A DNA stretch of 64,000 bases from Monoplex corrugatus. Taxonomy: Eukaryota > Mollusca > Gastropoda > Littorinimorpha > Ranellidae. Each line of letters starts with the position of its first letter. The first letter of the stretch is position 1. Below, piece after piece: positions 21,810 to 34,326 of this stretch. The position numbers and the translations under genes were made by a program. The stretch is taken from NCBI GenBank assembly GCA_030674185.1, contig JAPXFY010000026.1, positions 55,765,752-55,829,751 on the forward strand, written 5' to 3'. Under the pieces are notes generated by a model that ran no database searches, was not told the origin of the DNA, and saw nothing but the letters and a program-made list of their open reading frames with translations.

Positions 21810-23070
21810 CATCATTTCACCAAAATCTGATCAGATGAACATTTATCCAAAATCTGGTCAAATGAATATTAGACCAAAATCGGTTTAGCTGAAAATTTGA
21901 CCACAGTATGGTAAGATCAACACAAGACCACAGTACTGTCAGCTCAACACAAGACCACAATATGGTCAGCTCAACACAAGACCACAATATGGTCAGCTCA
22001 ACACAAGACCACAATAATTTATGGTCAGCTCAACACAAGACCACAATAATTATGGTCAGCTCAACACAAGGCCACAATAATCATGGTCAGCTCAACACAA
22101 GATCACAATAATTATTGTCAGCTCAACACAAGACTACAATATGGTCAGCTCAACATAAGACCACAATAATCATGGTCAGTTCAACACAAGACCACAATAA
22201 TTATGGTCAGCTCAACACAAGACCACAATAATTATGGTCAGCTCAACACAAGACCACAATAATTATGGTCAGCTCAATACAAGACCATAATTTATGGTCA
22301 GCTCAACACAAGACCACAATAATTATGGTCAGCTCAAGACAAGACCACAGCTCTACACAAGACCACAATAATTATGGTCAGCTCAACACAAGACCACAAT
22401 ATGGTCAGCTCAACACAAGACCACAATAATTATGGTCAGCTCAACACAAGACCACAATATGGTCAGCTCAACACAAGATCACAATAATTATGGTCAGCTC
22501 AACACAAGACCACAATATGGTCAGCTCAACACAAGACCACAATAATTATTGTCAGCTCAACACAAGACCACAATATGGTCAGCTCAACACAAGACCACAA
22601 TATGGTCAGCTCAACACAAGATCACAATAATTATTGTCAGCTCAACACAAGACCACAATATGGTCAGCTCACACAAGACCACAATAATTATGGTCAGCTC
22701 AACACAAGACCACAATATGGTCAGCTCAACACAAGACCACAATATGGTCAGCTCAACACAAGACCACAATAATTATGGTCAGCTCAACACAAGACCACAA
22801 TAATTATGGTCAGCTCAACACAAGACCACAATAATCATGGTCAGCTCAACACACGACCACAATAATCATGGTCAGCTCAACACAAGACCACAATAATTAT
22901 GGTCAGCTCAACACAAAACCACAGTAATTATGGTCAGCTCAACACAAGACCACAATAATCATGGTCAGCTCAACACACGACCACAATAATCATGGTCAGC
23001 TCAACACGAGACCACAGTACAGTTAGCTGAACATATGACCACAGTATGTCAGCTGAATATATACAAAATT
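21810..23070. repeat. Minisatellite, 27/31-nt unit, over 40 copies
   Basis: The unit is ATGGTCAGCTCAACACAAGA followed by CCACAAT, with or without an extra AATT. Both edges (21810-21905 and 23010-23070) are progressively diverged. From 23071 to 23767 I see no element or exon. Confidence 0.95.
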
Positions 23071-23767
23071 CTGGTTACTGAACATCTGGACATACACTAG
23101 CTTCCTGAAATTTAACCCACATGTGCATGAGTCCATGAATCAACAGCAAAGAAATTTTCTGCGACACTGTCATATCATGTGTCCGTGAAGTTAGCCTAAA
23201 GTTACAAATTAAGGCATTGTTCTGTGGTGGGAACATTGGTCTGACAGAAATGATTTCAATAAGAGGGCCGGAGTTTGACAAGATTTTTCCAAAAGTGGAA
23301 TGCTCACGTGGGTACGCACTGTAGGCAGCAGAGCTGCCAGTCGGCGCACCCCAGCTTACGTCACACAGGCAGTAGAGCAATACACAATGTACATATGCCT
23401 TCCATGGGAAAAAAGTTGAACTTAAACTTTATCAACTGCCCATCTGACTACACATTTTTATGCCATGGTCCAACTTGCAGGGGTTTGTCTGGCTCAAGGC
23501 AATTTTGTAGGTGCCCTTGGCCCTGTTCAAAGCTGAGGGCAAAACAGTGAGGGAGAAGAGATGGGCACCATGCACATAATGCTGGCCCTCAGATATTTCT
23601 ATTTAATCAAAATTTATTATCATTTATATCTCAGATAAACAGATCCTGAAATGAAACATATAAAGATCCTGAACAAGAAAAGGAAATCTTCAATAACACA
23701 TAAGCATTTCTTTAACTCTGAGACCGAGATGGTTCTTATCATATCAAAACGTGAAGTGAGAACTAAC

Positions 23768-23990
23768 TTCCAGATGGTGGAAGAAACCTCAGAATAGCAC
23801 TTCATCAACACTCCACTCATGCTGGCTGACTTGGTCAGGATGGATGTGGCACGATCTCTGCGACTGGCCAGGTCCAGCACTTCCGTCTCGGTTATCACCA
23901 TCTTTTCCCTCCAGTCTCCCTTCACCTCATCAAACCTTCCATGGAATTGGCGCAGTTGAAGTACATTGCTGTCTTGCCTCTGCTTTTTAC
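23768..23990 (-). CDS. Coding exon 8 of NKRF-like gene (first half of a dsRNA-binding-like module)
   Basis: The acceptor GTGTACCAG precedes 23990. The donor used is GTTAGT after GGAA at 23768, chosen because it gives the phase needed by the next exon and rebuilds a sensible module. It encodes a basic start (GKKQRQDSNVLQLRQF), a helix (LDLASRRDRATSILTKSASM) and the first strand up to SSTIW, where the domain continues in the next exon. Confidence 0.72.
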
Positions 23991-24029
23991 CTGGTACACA
24001 AAACACATCACAGATTAGCCCTGTCACTC

Positions 24030-24680
24030 ACCTGGCACACAACACATGCTCCACTCTTTCAATTCCACAAAAGCCGACCACATCTCCCTTCTCCTGGCAC
24101 AATTTGACTGGCTCCCTGTATCAAAGCGCAAATAGTACAAACTAAACACCATCTGCTACAGAAGTCTCAGTAACGCAGCCCCCGATTACCTGTCAAGCCT
24201 ACTTGAGATCTATGTTCCCTCATGTACCCTCCATTCTGCCTCTGATCCTCTCACTTTTCGCTTTCCACGCACTAAGCTCAATACCTATGGTCCACGAGCC
24301 TTCTCTGTTTCTGGTCCACTCTCCTGGAACAGACTTCCTCTCTCAGTCCATCAGCAACCTACTTTTGTCTCCTTCCAGTCCGCTCTCAAAACTCACCTTT
24401 TCTCCTCTGCATAAAATCATGACCTCACTCAACCCCCACTGCAGCCTGTCTCCACTCAGTGTGGAATCACATTGTAATTTATATTTGTATATAATATGTT
24501 TTCTATAATTTTCCATTGCTTTTCTTCTTTTTCCCCATTTATAGCCATGTGTATGTGTGTGTGTGTGTGCGTGTGTGTGCATGCATGCGTACGTGTATGT
24601 TCAGCGCTTAGATCTGATTTATATCAAGATTTTGCGCTATATAAATATTGTAATTACTATTATCATTATTAATTCCCCAC
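24030..24680 (+). pseudogene. CR1/Rex1-type LINE 3' end
   Basis: The plus strand encodes LLAQFDWLPVSKRK, then APDYLSSLLEIYVPS, RTKLNTYGPRAFSVSGPLSW and NRLPLSVHQ, the standard C-terminal block of CR1/Rex1-like LINEs, with a stop. It is followed by a 3' tail containing TTCAGCGCTTAG and GCGCTATATAAATATTG, then ATT repeats. A tail-only copy lies at 32235-32340. Confidence 0.8.
24545..24598. repeat. GT microsatellite inside the CR1-type 3' region
   Basis: This is a short GT run with GC and AT interruptions. Confidence 0.7.
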
Positions 24681-24779
24681 CTGATCTATCATCTTGTGAC
24701 ATTGTCACTCCCTCACCCTATCCACCAGCATGATGAAAAGGTTAAATTAAGCACTGAAAGCAATACAGCATTATATCTT

Positions 24780-24912
24780 AATAAGAAAAACAGACACAGA
24801 CCCTATGTTGAAATCAAAAACATCTGCTTACAGCTTTCTATGTAAGTTAAAAATCTCTGCTTAAAGCTTTCTATGTCAATTGAAAAGCTCTGCTTAAAGA
24901 TTCCTTAATGCT
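24780..24912. repeat. Three imperfect about 40-nt tandem units
   Basis: Each unit contains TCTGCTTA.AG.TT.CTATGT. It is old and diverged. Between 24913 and 25030 nothing is seen. Confidence 0.55.
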
Positions 24913-25029
24913 AACTTCAAAAACAATGTTGCTTATTAATCCTAATTTCATGTTTATTTTTTCAGTGTTTACAATTATATTTAAGATGTACATGCAGAGA
25001 CAATAAATACACATAACATTGTTATGGCC

Positions 25030-25731
25030 AAGGGCATCAATGCCAATGTTTCACATGTCTCACCTGTCAGCGTCACCAGGTTCAGTGTACTGTTGGCTGC
25101 TGCACTCTTTGATACCGCCACCCTCCCTCAAACAGCTCTGTCTTGACTTTTGTGGACAACTTTTTGAATATATAGGCCACTGATGTTGGTTATGTTCTCG
25201 ATGTATGAGACTGGAGGTCTACCTTTCTTCCTTTTTAGCTCTGTTTTTCCTTGAAAAATGGTTGCCATGAGGTCTGTGTTCTTGCTATGCGACACACGGC
25301 CAATGTATTTTAGTCTTCTCTTATTGATGTTTGCTAGTAATTTCTGGTGGTATAAAGTTCTTCAGGACACTTTCATTAGTTCTTCTATCTGTCCATTTGA
25401 CATGTAGTAGTCTCCAATACAACCACAGCTCTACTGCCTCAATTCTTTTGCAATCAGCTTTTCTGAGAGTCCAGGCTTCGCAGCCATAAATCATGATTGG
25501 CCAGATCAAACATTTTGAAAGTTAAATTTTCAGGACATTTGTTATGCTTCTGTGTTTCCATACATTGTTGATTTGGACTATTTTTTGCTTTGCCATCCCG
25601 ATTCTTATCTTGATGTCTTTAGAGCAGGTTCCATCATCAGTTTTTACAGAACCAAGATATTTCAAATCTTTCACATTTTGTAAAGGAACTTTATTGATTA
25701 AGATGTATTGATTGTTTTCAGTGTCTTTCCT
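25030..25731 (-). pseudogene. LINE reverse transcriptase C-terminal part, interrupted by piggyBac
   Basis: The minus strand reads LKYLGSVKTDDGTCSKDIKI, IYGCEAWTLRKADCKRIEAV and RRTNESVLKNFIPPE, typical of APE-type LINEs (RTE/L2-like), followed by frameshifted remains. The upstream part of the same reading frame continues at 28016-28175 beyond the piggyBac insert. Confidence 0.85.
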
Positions 25732-26277
25732 TTAACCCTTTCGCTGCTATGCCCTTTTTTAGCTCCGAAAACACTATTTGCCAGGCCATATTACATCACG
25801 GAGGGTAATAATTAAAAAAAAATCTGACACAAAAACTACTCAATAAAAGTCCATAAAACTAATACTTTTCTGAAAGGTAATTGAATCCTCTATACACTGA
25901 TCACAATTACACATCCATTCAACAGGACAGATGAAAGTTTATGTCCAATGAAACAGGATTTATTCTTTTTACACTATTCTAGACATGATATCATATAAAT
26001 ATAAAAAAAGGGAAAAACAGTGAATAATAAAACTGAATTATTGTCAGAAAGCAAAAGAATGATAATGAAAAATGTATTTCCTTACCTTCTGTCCAAGAAG
26101 AATTTTCACAATCACCAAATACATGTTCATATCTACACACACACACTTTGCGACTCGAAAGAGTTTTCAGTGTCACTGTTGTTTTTTCTTTCTTTTTCTT
26201 TTTTACAAATTTTGCAATAGCACATCACACAACACACAGATGAAAAATACATACACACACTGTGTCTACATAGGGCA

Positions 26278-26690
<413 letters not shown>

Positions 26691-26739
26691 CCACCTGTGG
26701 ATATAAAAAAAAATCAGGTTCACATCCTTGTGCTTGGAA

Positions 26740-26857
26740 ACAACACACACTCACACCACAACACACTCACACACACACTCACACACACACACACACACTC
26801 ACACACACTCACACACACTCACCACACACTCACCACACACACACCACACACACACAC

Positions 26858-26905
<48 letters not shown>

Positions 26906-26926
26906 CAAACACACACACACACACAC

Positions 26927-26990
<64 letters not shown>

Positions 26991-27051
26991 ACACACAACT
27001 ACATTGACACATGCACCACTGCAACAATAGTTCTCACTCAGTCTTGTTTCA

Positions 27052-27092
<41 letters not shown>

Positions 27093-27165
27093 CTACACAC
27101 AACCATATACACATACATACACACACAGCTACACACACACACACACACACACACACATAAGTACA
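26740..27165. repeat. CA (and short CT) microsatellite inside the piggyBac
   Basis: The CA arrays are interrupted by a CT run at about 26970-26990 and by unique sequence at 27000-27050. They probably expanded within the element's intron. Confidence 0.9.
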
Positions 27166-27259
27166 GTGATGACACAAACACACTCAGTGCCACGCCCACA
27201 CGCCCATTCAGCAAAGTCTTCTCTTTTTCAGTCACTGCTCCGTGATAACACTCCATTTA

Positions 27260-27718
27260 TCAACACACTGACACAAGACAATAACAATGGGTCATACCTG
27301 TACTTCTGCCAACGGCCTGCCCTCGCGGTAGACGCGTGGTGGCTTGACCACGAGCAAGCTGCTCCACCGTGTCAGTTCCGGTGTAAGCTGTAGCAGACAA
27401 CGCTTGAACTGTGTCCAGTTTCACTCTCCCCCTCGGTCTGAGCCATTGTTCTCCTGACTGGCCTTCACCCTCTTCAAAATCTGGGTCAGTTACAGCCTCC
27501 AAGTCGGCTCTCTCTCCTCTTGCTGGCCTATTCTTGTAATTGCGATGTTGACACACCCCCTCCGCTCCTCTGGAAAGTTGGTTCGACTCCAGCGAGCCAT
27601 TTGACATAGCAGTTTCGTCATAACGACTAAATTCGTCGTCCTCTATCAATTGTAGAACTTTCTTATCATCAGCGGTAACAAAGTCACTGTAATCTTTTGC
27701 TGTTCGCTTTTGTTTCAC
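27260..27718 (-). pseudogene. piggyBac transposase N-terminal segment
   Basis: An open frame of about 150 codons reads MKQKRTAKDYSDFVTADDKK and continues as an acidic region (DPDFEEGEGQSGEQW), as in many piggyBac N-termini. The same frame stays open upstream (RRNSSWPKRVKQKR) without an ATG; an ATGGCGGACGAAG just upstream is in another frame. A frameshift near 27735 is therefore likely. The piece probably ends at a splice-like site near 27297. Confidence 0.65.
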
Positions 27719-28015
27719 CCGCTTCGGCCAGGATGAGTTTCTTCGTCCGCCATGATGATCAGTGAGCTCGAAAGTTGCAGGGGGTGGTTTAGGAAACAGC
27801 CCAGACTGACCCCTTTTAATCTCATTGGATCCTTCGCTTTATAAATATTAATAGCAGACACACTAAGCTTTGTGATTGGAGTGAATTGGGAACCCCTGGT
27901 CTTAAAATAGAGCTTGGAAAAGTCTTACTATGACGCACACGGAATATCCCGTGACAGGGCCATCTTAGATAGGCCGGAACTTCACGGGTAATCCCGTGAT
28001 GGGGCGTTCTAGTGG

Positions 28016-28175
28016 TTAATATGTAGCACTTTTGTTTTCTTGGCGTTCAAGTTTATGCCAGCCTTTTTGCATTCTGCATCCACTCTGTAGAGAATTTTTT
28101 TCTTACTGGTAATGTCGTCTGTCAATAGCACAGTACCATCAGCATAGCACAGGTTTGTCAATTTATGCACTCATT
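28016..28175 (-). pseudogene. LINE reverse transcriptase, upstream half of the piggyBac-split copy
   Basis: The minus strand reads LTNLCYADGTVLLTDDITSK, then AGINLNAKKTKVLHI. The YADG replaces the usual YADD active site, so the enzyme was already dead or has mutated since. The 5' edge fades into CT-rich sequence at 28195-28260. Confidence 0.8.
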
Positions 28176-28402
28176 TTACTAATCTTTCCAACTGAGCCTC
28201 TCTCTCCCTCTCTCCCCCCTCCCTCTCTCCCCCTCATCTCTCTCTTTTGTTCTCTCCTCCCTCTCCAGTGCTGGTTCATAGCTGTAGTAAACTGTAGCTG
28301 ATTTGCATTTTTTTTCTGCAACAGCAGGAGTGGGAACTGTGTATGCAGTTTGCACTGGAATGCATCTATGCTTATTTCTACGGTAAGCTGCTGTGAATAT
28401 TT

Positions 28403-28864
28403 CTATATGACTTCTTCAACAAGCTCTTCCTCATCAAAGCCATAGGATCTGCTGTCTGCAATGATCTGCATTTTGTTGTTGTGATTCTGAAGAGACATCA
28501 GATTGTTTTTGATAACATGACAGAATTTTGATTCTGCTCTCAGTTCATTCTCATTTGTATCTTGAACACAAAATAGAGAGTGTGTTTCATCTGGTACTTC
28601 ATTTGATTGCCTCGATCGTGTCTTGGGACCACTGACCAAATCAGAATTGACATGACTGCTGTCTGATGAACGGTGCCAGACTGTGCACATGGGACCGAGT
28701 GCAGAGGTGACCCGAGTAACAAGCCAGCTAATCACAACCATCAGGGCAAATCTCTGACCCCCTGACCCATCATTCTGGCCCATCAACATCCTGATATTTG
28801 CCAGATTGCAGTTTTGACCTGTCCAACTAGGCTGACTGCTGCCAATGATTCTGCTTTGTAACAC
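28403..28864 (-). other. Unassigned 153-codon open frame
   Basis: The second half (for example VPDETHSLFCVQDTNENELR and SYGFDEEELVEEVI before a stop) has a protein-like composition. It lies in the intron between coding exons 7 and 8 of the host gene. An AAGCAG acceptor-like site is near its start, but its phase does not fit coding exon 7. It could be an alternative last exon, part of a LINE ORF, or chance. From 28176 to 28402 and from 28865 to 29300 nothing else is recognised. Confidence 0.25.
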
Positions 28865-29344
28865 TTGGCTCCAAAGCTTTGAGACTTATCAGAGGATGCA
28901 AAAAACTAAATTCCAGTTACGGTCATGATGAAAATAAAATATGCTTCATTATGACAAATAGATTTGAAATCTGTGCGTCAAATCTGAAATCTATCCATGA
29001 TAGACTGCCAGTTGTGAGTTATTGGGAACACTGTATCATCTCTGCATGTGCGTTTTGAATGCAATACATTACAACAGTGCGGCTTTATAAAGTTACCGTC
29101 CGCTAAAGCAGGTATCCAGGTGCTGAACTGCCTATAAGCGATAGCATATTTGCATATATCCACAAAAAGTGAGTTAAAGGGTGTATACTAAATCTGTATT
29201 CTATCGCCTAAAACCACAAGGTCTGTTTCTGCTCTCTTCCAATACCTGCCTTAATTTCTTACGAATCCTATCATTTCTGTATCAGTATCACTTTCTAGGA
29301 CTACAATGAATGTTATATAGAACCAATAATGTTATACAGTTGGC

Positions 29345-29735
29345 ATGGACAGTCAACACGCAAAACCAGAACAAGATTGAGGCAGCCGAGATGTGGTTTC
29401 TAAGAAGAATGTTGAGAATTCCATGGACAGCAAAGAAAACAAACGAGACTGTCTTGATGGAGGCAGACACAAGAAGATCATTGATAAAGAAGATTAGGAG
29501 AAGACAGACATTTATAGGCCATTTTATGAGGAAAGGGGAATTAGAGCACCTGGTCACAAGAGGAAAGCTGGAGGGAAAGAGAGCACCAGGTAGACCCAGG
29601 GAGAAAATATTGGACAGACTTGCAGGGTGGCTGAGGACAGAGAGGGAGGAAGATGTGCTTGCAGCAACAAGGGATAGATACATATGGAGGGCCATGATCG
29701 CCAACACTATGCGGCAGCGCACATGTTGATGATGA
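29345..29735 (+). mobile_element. 5'-truncated LINE 3' end (RTE/L2-like)
   Basis: The plus strand keeps an open frame reading KIEAAEMWFLRRMLRIPWTA, KKTNETVLMEADTRRSLIKK and GRPREKILDRLAGWLRTERE, ending in ATGATGATGAGG. It is the longest of five copies of this 3' end in the window and lies antisense to the host gene. Confidence 0.85.
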
Positions 29736-29891
29736 TGAGGATTACAATTATTTCTCTGAATACCTATCACTTGCTTGGCAGTGAAAATCTCTTGCTTATG
29801 TGGACCTTCAAATTCACCTTTTATCCTCAGTCTCCCTAGCAAGAGTGAACAATATACATGCACACACACTTTAACAACAAATGTGGCCCAC

Positions 29892-30300
29892 CTTTCACAA
29901 GCACCTCCACCACATCCAAACCATCCAGATCTTCCTCCCTCGTCATACGACGTCTCTCTGTCAGAAGCTTCTCCATGGGGGTTGATAGTGTTCTCTTGTA
30001 CGCTTCGTTCAAGGCCTCTGTCTGCGCATTCTTAAAAGAACCTTGTGCCTCACCAGCCAGGACATCGCCAAGAAAGACTTCACAGGAAAACTTCTGTGAG
30101 TCGGGTGGTAAGTGCTTGTGAACAATGATGACAGGAACATCATACAGAACTCCGGCCTTGGACAGTATGGCGCAGGGTCCTTCACACAGGCTGTATTCTT
30201 GTACACGTTTTAGAAAGCGTTCAAACTTCCCCATCACCTCCACTGTGTTGATTTCTTTGATGCTGATGACAAAATCCTCATCCTCAGCCTTCCCAAAGTC
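29892..30300 (-). CDS. Coding exon 7 of NKRF-like gene (dsRNA-binding-like module)
   Basis: The acceptor TTTTTTACAG precedes 30300. The donor is the weak GTGGGC after AAAG at 29892. The exon is phase 0 in, one base out. It begins DFGKAEDEDFVISIKEIN, followed by a helix (MGKFERFLKRVQEY), strands (VPVIIVHKHL; FSCEVFLGDVLAGEAQG), an SFKNAQTEALNEAYKR helix and an acidic tail. The whole module resembles the FVI...F.V.L...G.G.....A..A repeats of NKRF. A foldback repeat begins only about 27 bases upstream of its acceptor. Confidence 0.8.
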
Positions 30301-30326
30301 CTGTAAAAAATTAGTCTTTGAATGTG

Positions 30327-30505
30327 AAACAGGAACCAGAAAAACACGAAAATAGAATCAGAACGCATATTTAATACAAGACAAGACAGGCACAGAATCA
30401 GAATGCGTATTTAATACAACAAGACAAGACAGGTGCCTGTCTTGTCTTGTTGTATTAAATACATGTTCTGATTCTATTTTCGTGTTTTTCTGGTTCTTGT
30501 TTGCT
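30327..30505. repeat. Foldback (palindromic) repeat, Penelope-like fragments, beside coding exon 7
   Basis: AACCAGAAAAACACGAAAAT starts a left arm, part of which is repeated directly (30391-30433) and then inverted (30436-30500). The central palindrome 30396-30433/30436-30473 has a two-base loop and only a few mismatches. The element begins about 27 bases upstream of the splice acceptor of coding exon 7 (minus strand). From 30506 to 30870 nothing further is seen. Confidence 0.85.
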
Positions 30506-30869
30506 TGAACGCAGGCAGTCACACTTGGTTTGGATTTCTTTTAGTGCGAGCAAGCAGATGCTCCAAATGTCGGTGATAACTGACATTAAGCTATCTTTGA
30601 ACGAAAATGCTACTGCACTTTCCAAGATTACCAGTCAAATGTACTGTCTAAGAAAACTGAAGTCTTTCGTTGTAAGCAAAACAGATGCTCCAAATGTTTT
30701 ACACATCTGTTGTCTGCTATATTTTAACCTTTGGCGGTGCATGTTGGGGTGGAAACTTGACCAAACATGATAAAGATTGGTTGAAAAAGTCATCAGGAAA
30801 GCAGCAGAATTTATTCATTCCTGGAGCCATTTTTGTGCATTCAACTAACTAGTGCAATACTCTATACCT

Positions 30870-31205
30870 ATGGATTCAGACAGAGGGAGGAGAATGTTGA
30901 AAGTTCCATGGACAGCAAAGAAAACAAATGAGACAGTCTTGATGGAGGCAGACACAAGAAGATCATTGATAAGGAAGATCAGAAAAAGACAGACATCTTA
31001 AGGCCATTTTATGAGGAAAGGAGAATTAAAGCACCTGGTCACAAGAGAGCACCAGGTAGACCCATGGAGAAAATACTGGACGGACTTGCAGGGTGGCTGA
31101 GGACAGAGAAGGTGGAAGACGTGCTTGCAGCAACAAGGGATAGATACATATGGAGGGCCATGATCGCCAATGCCATGCGGCAGGGCCTATGATGATGATG
31201 GATGA
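30870..31205 (+). mobile_element. 5'-truncated LINE 3' end (RTE/L2-like)
   Basis: This is the same 3' family as 29345-29735, with small deletions (for example after CACCTGGTCACAAGA). It ends in GGGCCTATGATGATGATGG. The stretch 31206-31690 has no recognised feature. Confidence 0.8.
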
Positions 31206-31691
31206 TGATGATCATCAATTCTATGGAACTGAAACTTGTGTGATTTTTTGCACTTCTATGTTGTATTCTGAAACAATGCTGAAACTTCTCCCTTCACAAT
31301 TAAATGGCAGCGAAATATATGACTGTCCATGTGTTATGCAGGGAAGCAATGCAACCATCATTTCATTTTGCAGACAATCAATCTGTGCAATAAGCGGTTT
31401 GAATGTACACATATTCAAACTTTTTTCCTTCACACTTTTTTAAAACTCAAAACAATCTTGACATGTTACACAAATTTTATTTAGAATCAACAAAACACAA
31501 AATTTAAGCACTTTTCAAGAACTTTGAAGCAAAATCTGACTTTAAAGGATTTTCAAGGCCTTGAAATGGAGGCCCCCAAAATTAAGGACATTTAAAGTAC
31601 GTACAAATCCTGGTGACTATACTAGGCCACACTACATCAAGCACAGGAAAGAGTAACTCAGAGCAGAAACTTGAGCAATGATGTACCTGTG

Positions 31692-31886
31692 TACAGGGCT
31701 TAAAACAGAGGAGGAAAAAACACTGAAACTAGGGGGGTCCGGGGGCCATAACTTGCGTGCCACTGCTATGAACGCTTGCAAGCCGATCACGGATGCCTTG
31801 CTCCTTTCCTTTTTTTTTTTTTTTTTTTTTGACAAACCGAAATCGCGGAATTCTGCCCAGACACGGAATGTTTTAAGCCCTGTGTG
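31692..31886. mobile_element. hAT-like MITE
   Basis: ACAGGGCTTAAAACA at the left and its inverse (GTTTTAAGCCCTGT) at the right form about 15-base terminal repeats. CAGGG at the tip is usual for hAT elements. No exact 8-bp duplication is visible (CTGTGTA against TGTGTTG). The interior has GGGGGGTCCGGGGGCC and a 22-base T run. The interior G-rich piece is shared with 44961-45690. Confidence 0.5.
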
Positions 31887-32159
31887 TTGGACACATCCGC
31901 TTGTGATGATTTCAGCCAGAAGGCTGATGGGAACAAGGCTTTCACCAGCTATGTTTTAAACCTTAATTTCTACAGGTGAAATGCGTGCTTTAGACATTTG
32001 TTTCTACAGGAGTGACGTCATGTTTTAAACCTCTATTTATACAGATGAGACATCATGTTTTACACTGTGTTAAGTTTTTATATAGTTTCATCCATCAATG
32101 AAACATGATTTTTGATCTTTCCGATTCAGTACAGTATATATTAGTACTTGCTTGCAACA

Positions 32160-32340
32160 AATGTGCTAGTGTGTGTGTTGGGGGGGGGGAGGGACTGGGA
32201 GTCGGATTTAGTATAACTGACCACTTGGCATAGGGCTGATTGGGAAAATGAACTAATTAATGTAAAGCGCAGTGAGTCCTTACCTATGTGTGGGAGAATA
32301 GCGCTATATAAATGTGATTTCTTGTTATTATTATTAACTA
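32160..32340 (+). mobile_element. CR1-type LINE tail (severely truncated copy)
   Basis: TGTAAAGCGCAGTGAGTCCT, then TAGCGCTATATAAATGTGAT, then TTATTATTATTAA match the 3' tail of the LINE at 24600-24680. The upstream bases include a G-run at 32180. From 31887 to 32160 and from 32341 to 32690 nothing is recognised. Confidence 0.6.
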
Positions 32341-32689
32341 TATGCATGCTCAGGAGACTCTTGGAGCTAAACCATGAGATCCTGCACAGGCTACTTTCCA
32401 TTCATATTACTATTATTAATATCAGAAACTAACTCAGGCTGAGACAGGGTGACCTGCCGATGCCATAATGCTATCAGTTCCACAAGGTACAGTACATGAA
32501 GGCAAACATGTATTTACTACTGTACCTGGTAATTTGATTAATAAGAAGTAGTAACAGCTGCTACAGCAAGAAAGGCTCCTTTGATTACCCTCTTGGGTGT
32601 AAGTTTTTATATGTGTGGTTGTTATTGAAAAACTAGGTAATGGAAAAACGGTCAGCAAGTAAATCAACCTTTCACCTGCCTACAATAAA

Positions 32690-32790
32690 TAATAATGATA
32701 ATTATGATAATAATAATAATAATAATAATGGTAACAATAATAGTTATAATAATATAATTATCATTAACAACAACAACAACAATAAAGTTA
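32690..32790. repeat. ATA/AAC trinucleotide microsatellite
   Basis: This is an imperfect AATAAT run ending in CAACAACAACAA. From 32791 to 33137 nothing is seen. Confidence 0.85.
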
Positions 32791-33137
32791 GCTTAAGGTG
32801 TGTTTCTCATGAAGTTGAGGGACTGTCTCTATTTGAAATGGGAGAAAAATGAGCACCTCCTCCTCTCTTTCCCGTATAAGCACCATGGCGAAAGGTTGTG
32901 GCGTACAGGATTGTCTCCTCATTACCACACTGTCCTTTTGTAACAATACTGTTATAATGTGATATCAGTGTCAGGCTATTTTGTTGGACCTCTGGGACAA
33001 GACAAAACATATCACCCTTCAGTCATTTCAAATAAAACCAGCTTAGAAAGAAAAATTATTTGTTATTCCATAAGCATGAGCTTATCAGGCAGTGAGTGAG
33101 ATGACAGTCACTTCCAACTTCTGTAAAAGCCAATACT

Positions 33138-34095
33138 ATGAGTACACCATTTCTTTACCTTTCCTGTTCCACCTTTCCCAACCCTGAACTGAGTCAAGTA
33201 ACTTTCCTGTTTCACTTCCAACCTGAACTGAGTCAGTAACTTTCTGTTCACCTTCCAACCCTGAACTGAGTCAAGTAACTTTCCTGTTCCACCTTTCCCA
33301 ACCCTGAACTGAGTCAAGTAACTTTCCTGTTCCACCTTTCCCAACCTTGAACTGAGTCAAGTAACTTTCCTGTTCCACCTTTCCCAACCCTGAACTGAGT
33401 CAAGTAACTTTCCTGTTCCACCTTTCCCAACCCTGAACTGAGTCAAGTAACTTTCCTGTTCCACCTTTCCCAACCCTGAACTGAGTCAAGTAACTTTCCT
33501 GTTCCACCTTTCCCAACCTTGAACTGAGTCAAGTAACTTTCCTGTTCCACCTTTCCCAACCCTGAACTGAGTCAAGTAACTTTCCTGTTCCACTTTCCCA
33601 CCTGAACTGAGTCAAGTAACTTTCTGTTCCACCTTTCCCAATCCTGAACTGGGACAAGTAACTTTCCTGTTCTGTCTTTCCCAACCCAGAACTGGGTCAA
33701 GTAACTTTCCTGTTCCACCTTTCCCAACCTGAACTGGGACAAGTAACTTTCCTGTTCTGTCTTTCCCAACCCAGAACTGGGTCAAGTAACTTTCCTGTTC
33801 TGTCTTTCCCAACCTGAACTGGGACCAATGTAACTTTCCTGATTTCCTGTCTTTCCCAACCCTGAACTGGGACAAGTAACTTTCCTGTTCCACCTTTCCC
33901 AACCCTGAACTGGGACAAATAACTTTCCTGTTCTGTCTTTCCCAACCCTGAACTGGGACAAGTAACTTTCCTGTTCTGTCTTTCCCAAACCTGAACTGGG
34001 TCAAGTAACTTTCCTGTTCTACCTTTCCCAACCCTGAACTGGGTCAAGTATCTTTCCTGTTCTACCTTTCCCAAACCTGAACTAGGTCAAGTCAC
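33138..34095. repeat. Minisatellite, 43-nt unit, about 22 copies, two subtypes
   Basis: The unit is AACTTTCCTGTTCCACCTTT followed by CCCAACCCTGAACTGAGTCAAGT. From about 33640 the units change to TTCTGTCTTT and ACTGGGACAAG or ACTGGGTCAAG. It lies in the intron upstream of coding exon 7 on the minus strand. From 34096 to 34326 nothing is seen. Confidence 0.95.
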
Positions 34096-34326
34096 CATTC
34101 AGAGCTAGGTGGATTGGATGCTGTATGCACAAACAATATTTTTCAAGTTGGACTGAAAGACAGGTGTTCTATCTCTATGCAACCATGCCCTCAAAAACAG
34201 ATGAATAGATGTTAATCAATTTAATCAAATAAACAGTCTTTTAAGACTTGACCAAACGTGTGCCTTTTCCAAATAAACCACATGCATACACACTTCAAAA
34301 AGCAAACTAAACTAAAACAGCCTCAC

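Noticed and set aside
21810..23070. CRISPR-like array of regular direct repeats
   Set aside because: There are no unique spacers; the whole 27/31-base unit is repeated. The genome is eukaryotic. The same holds for the other minisatellites.
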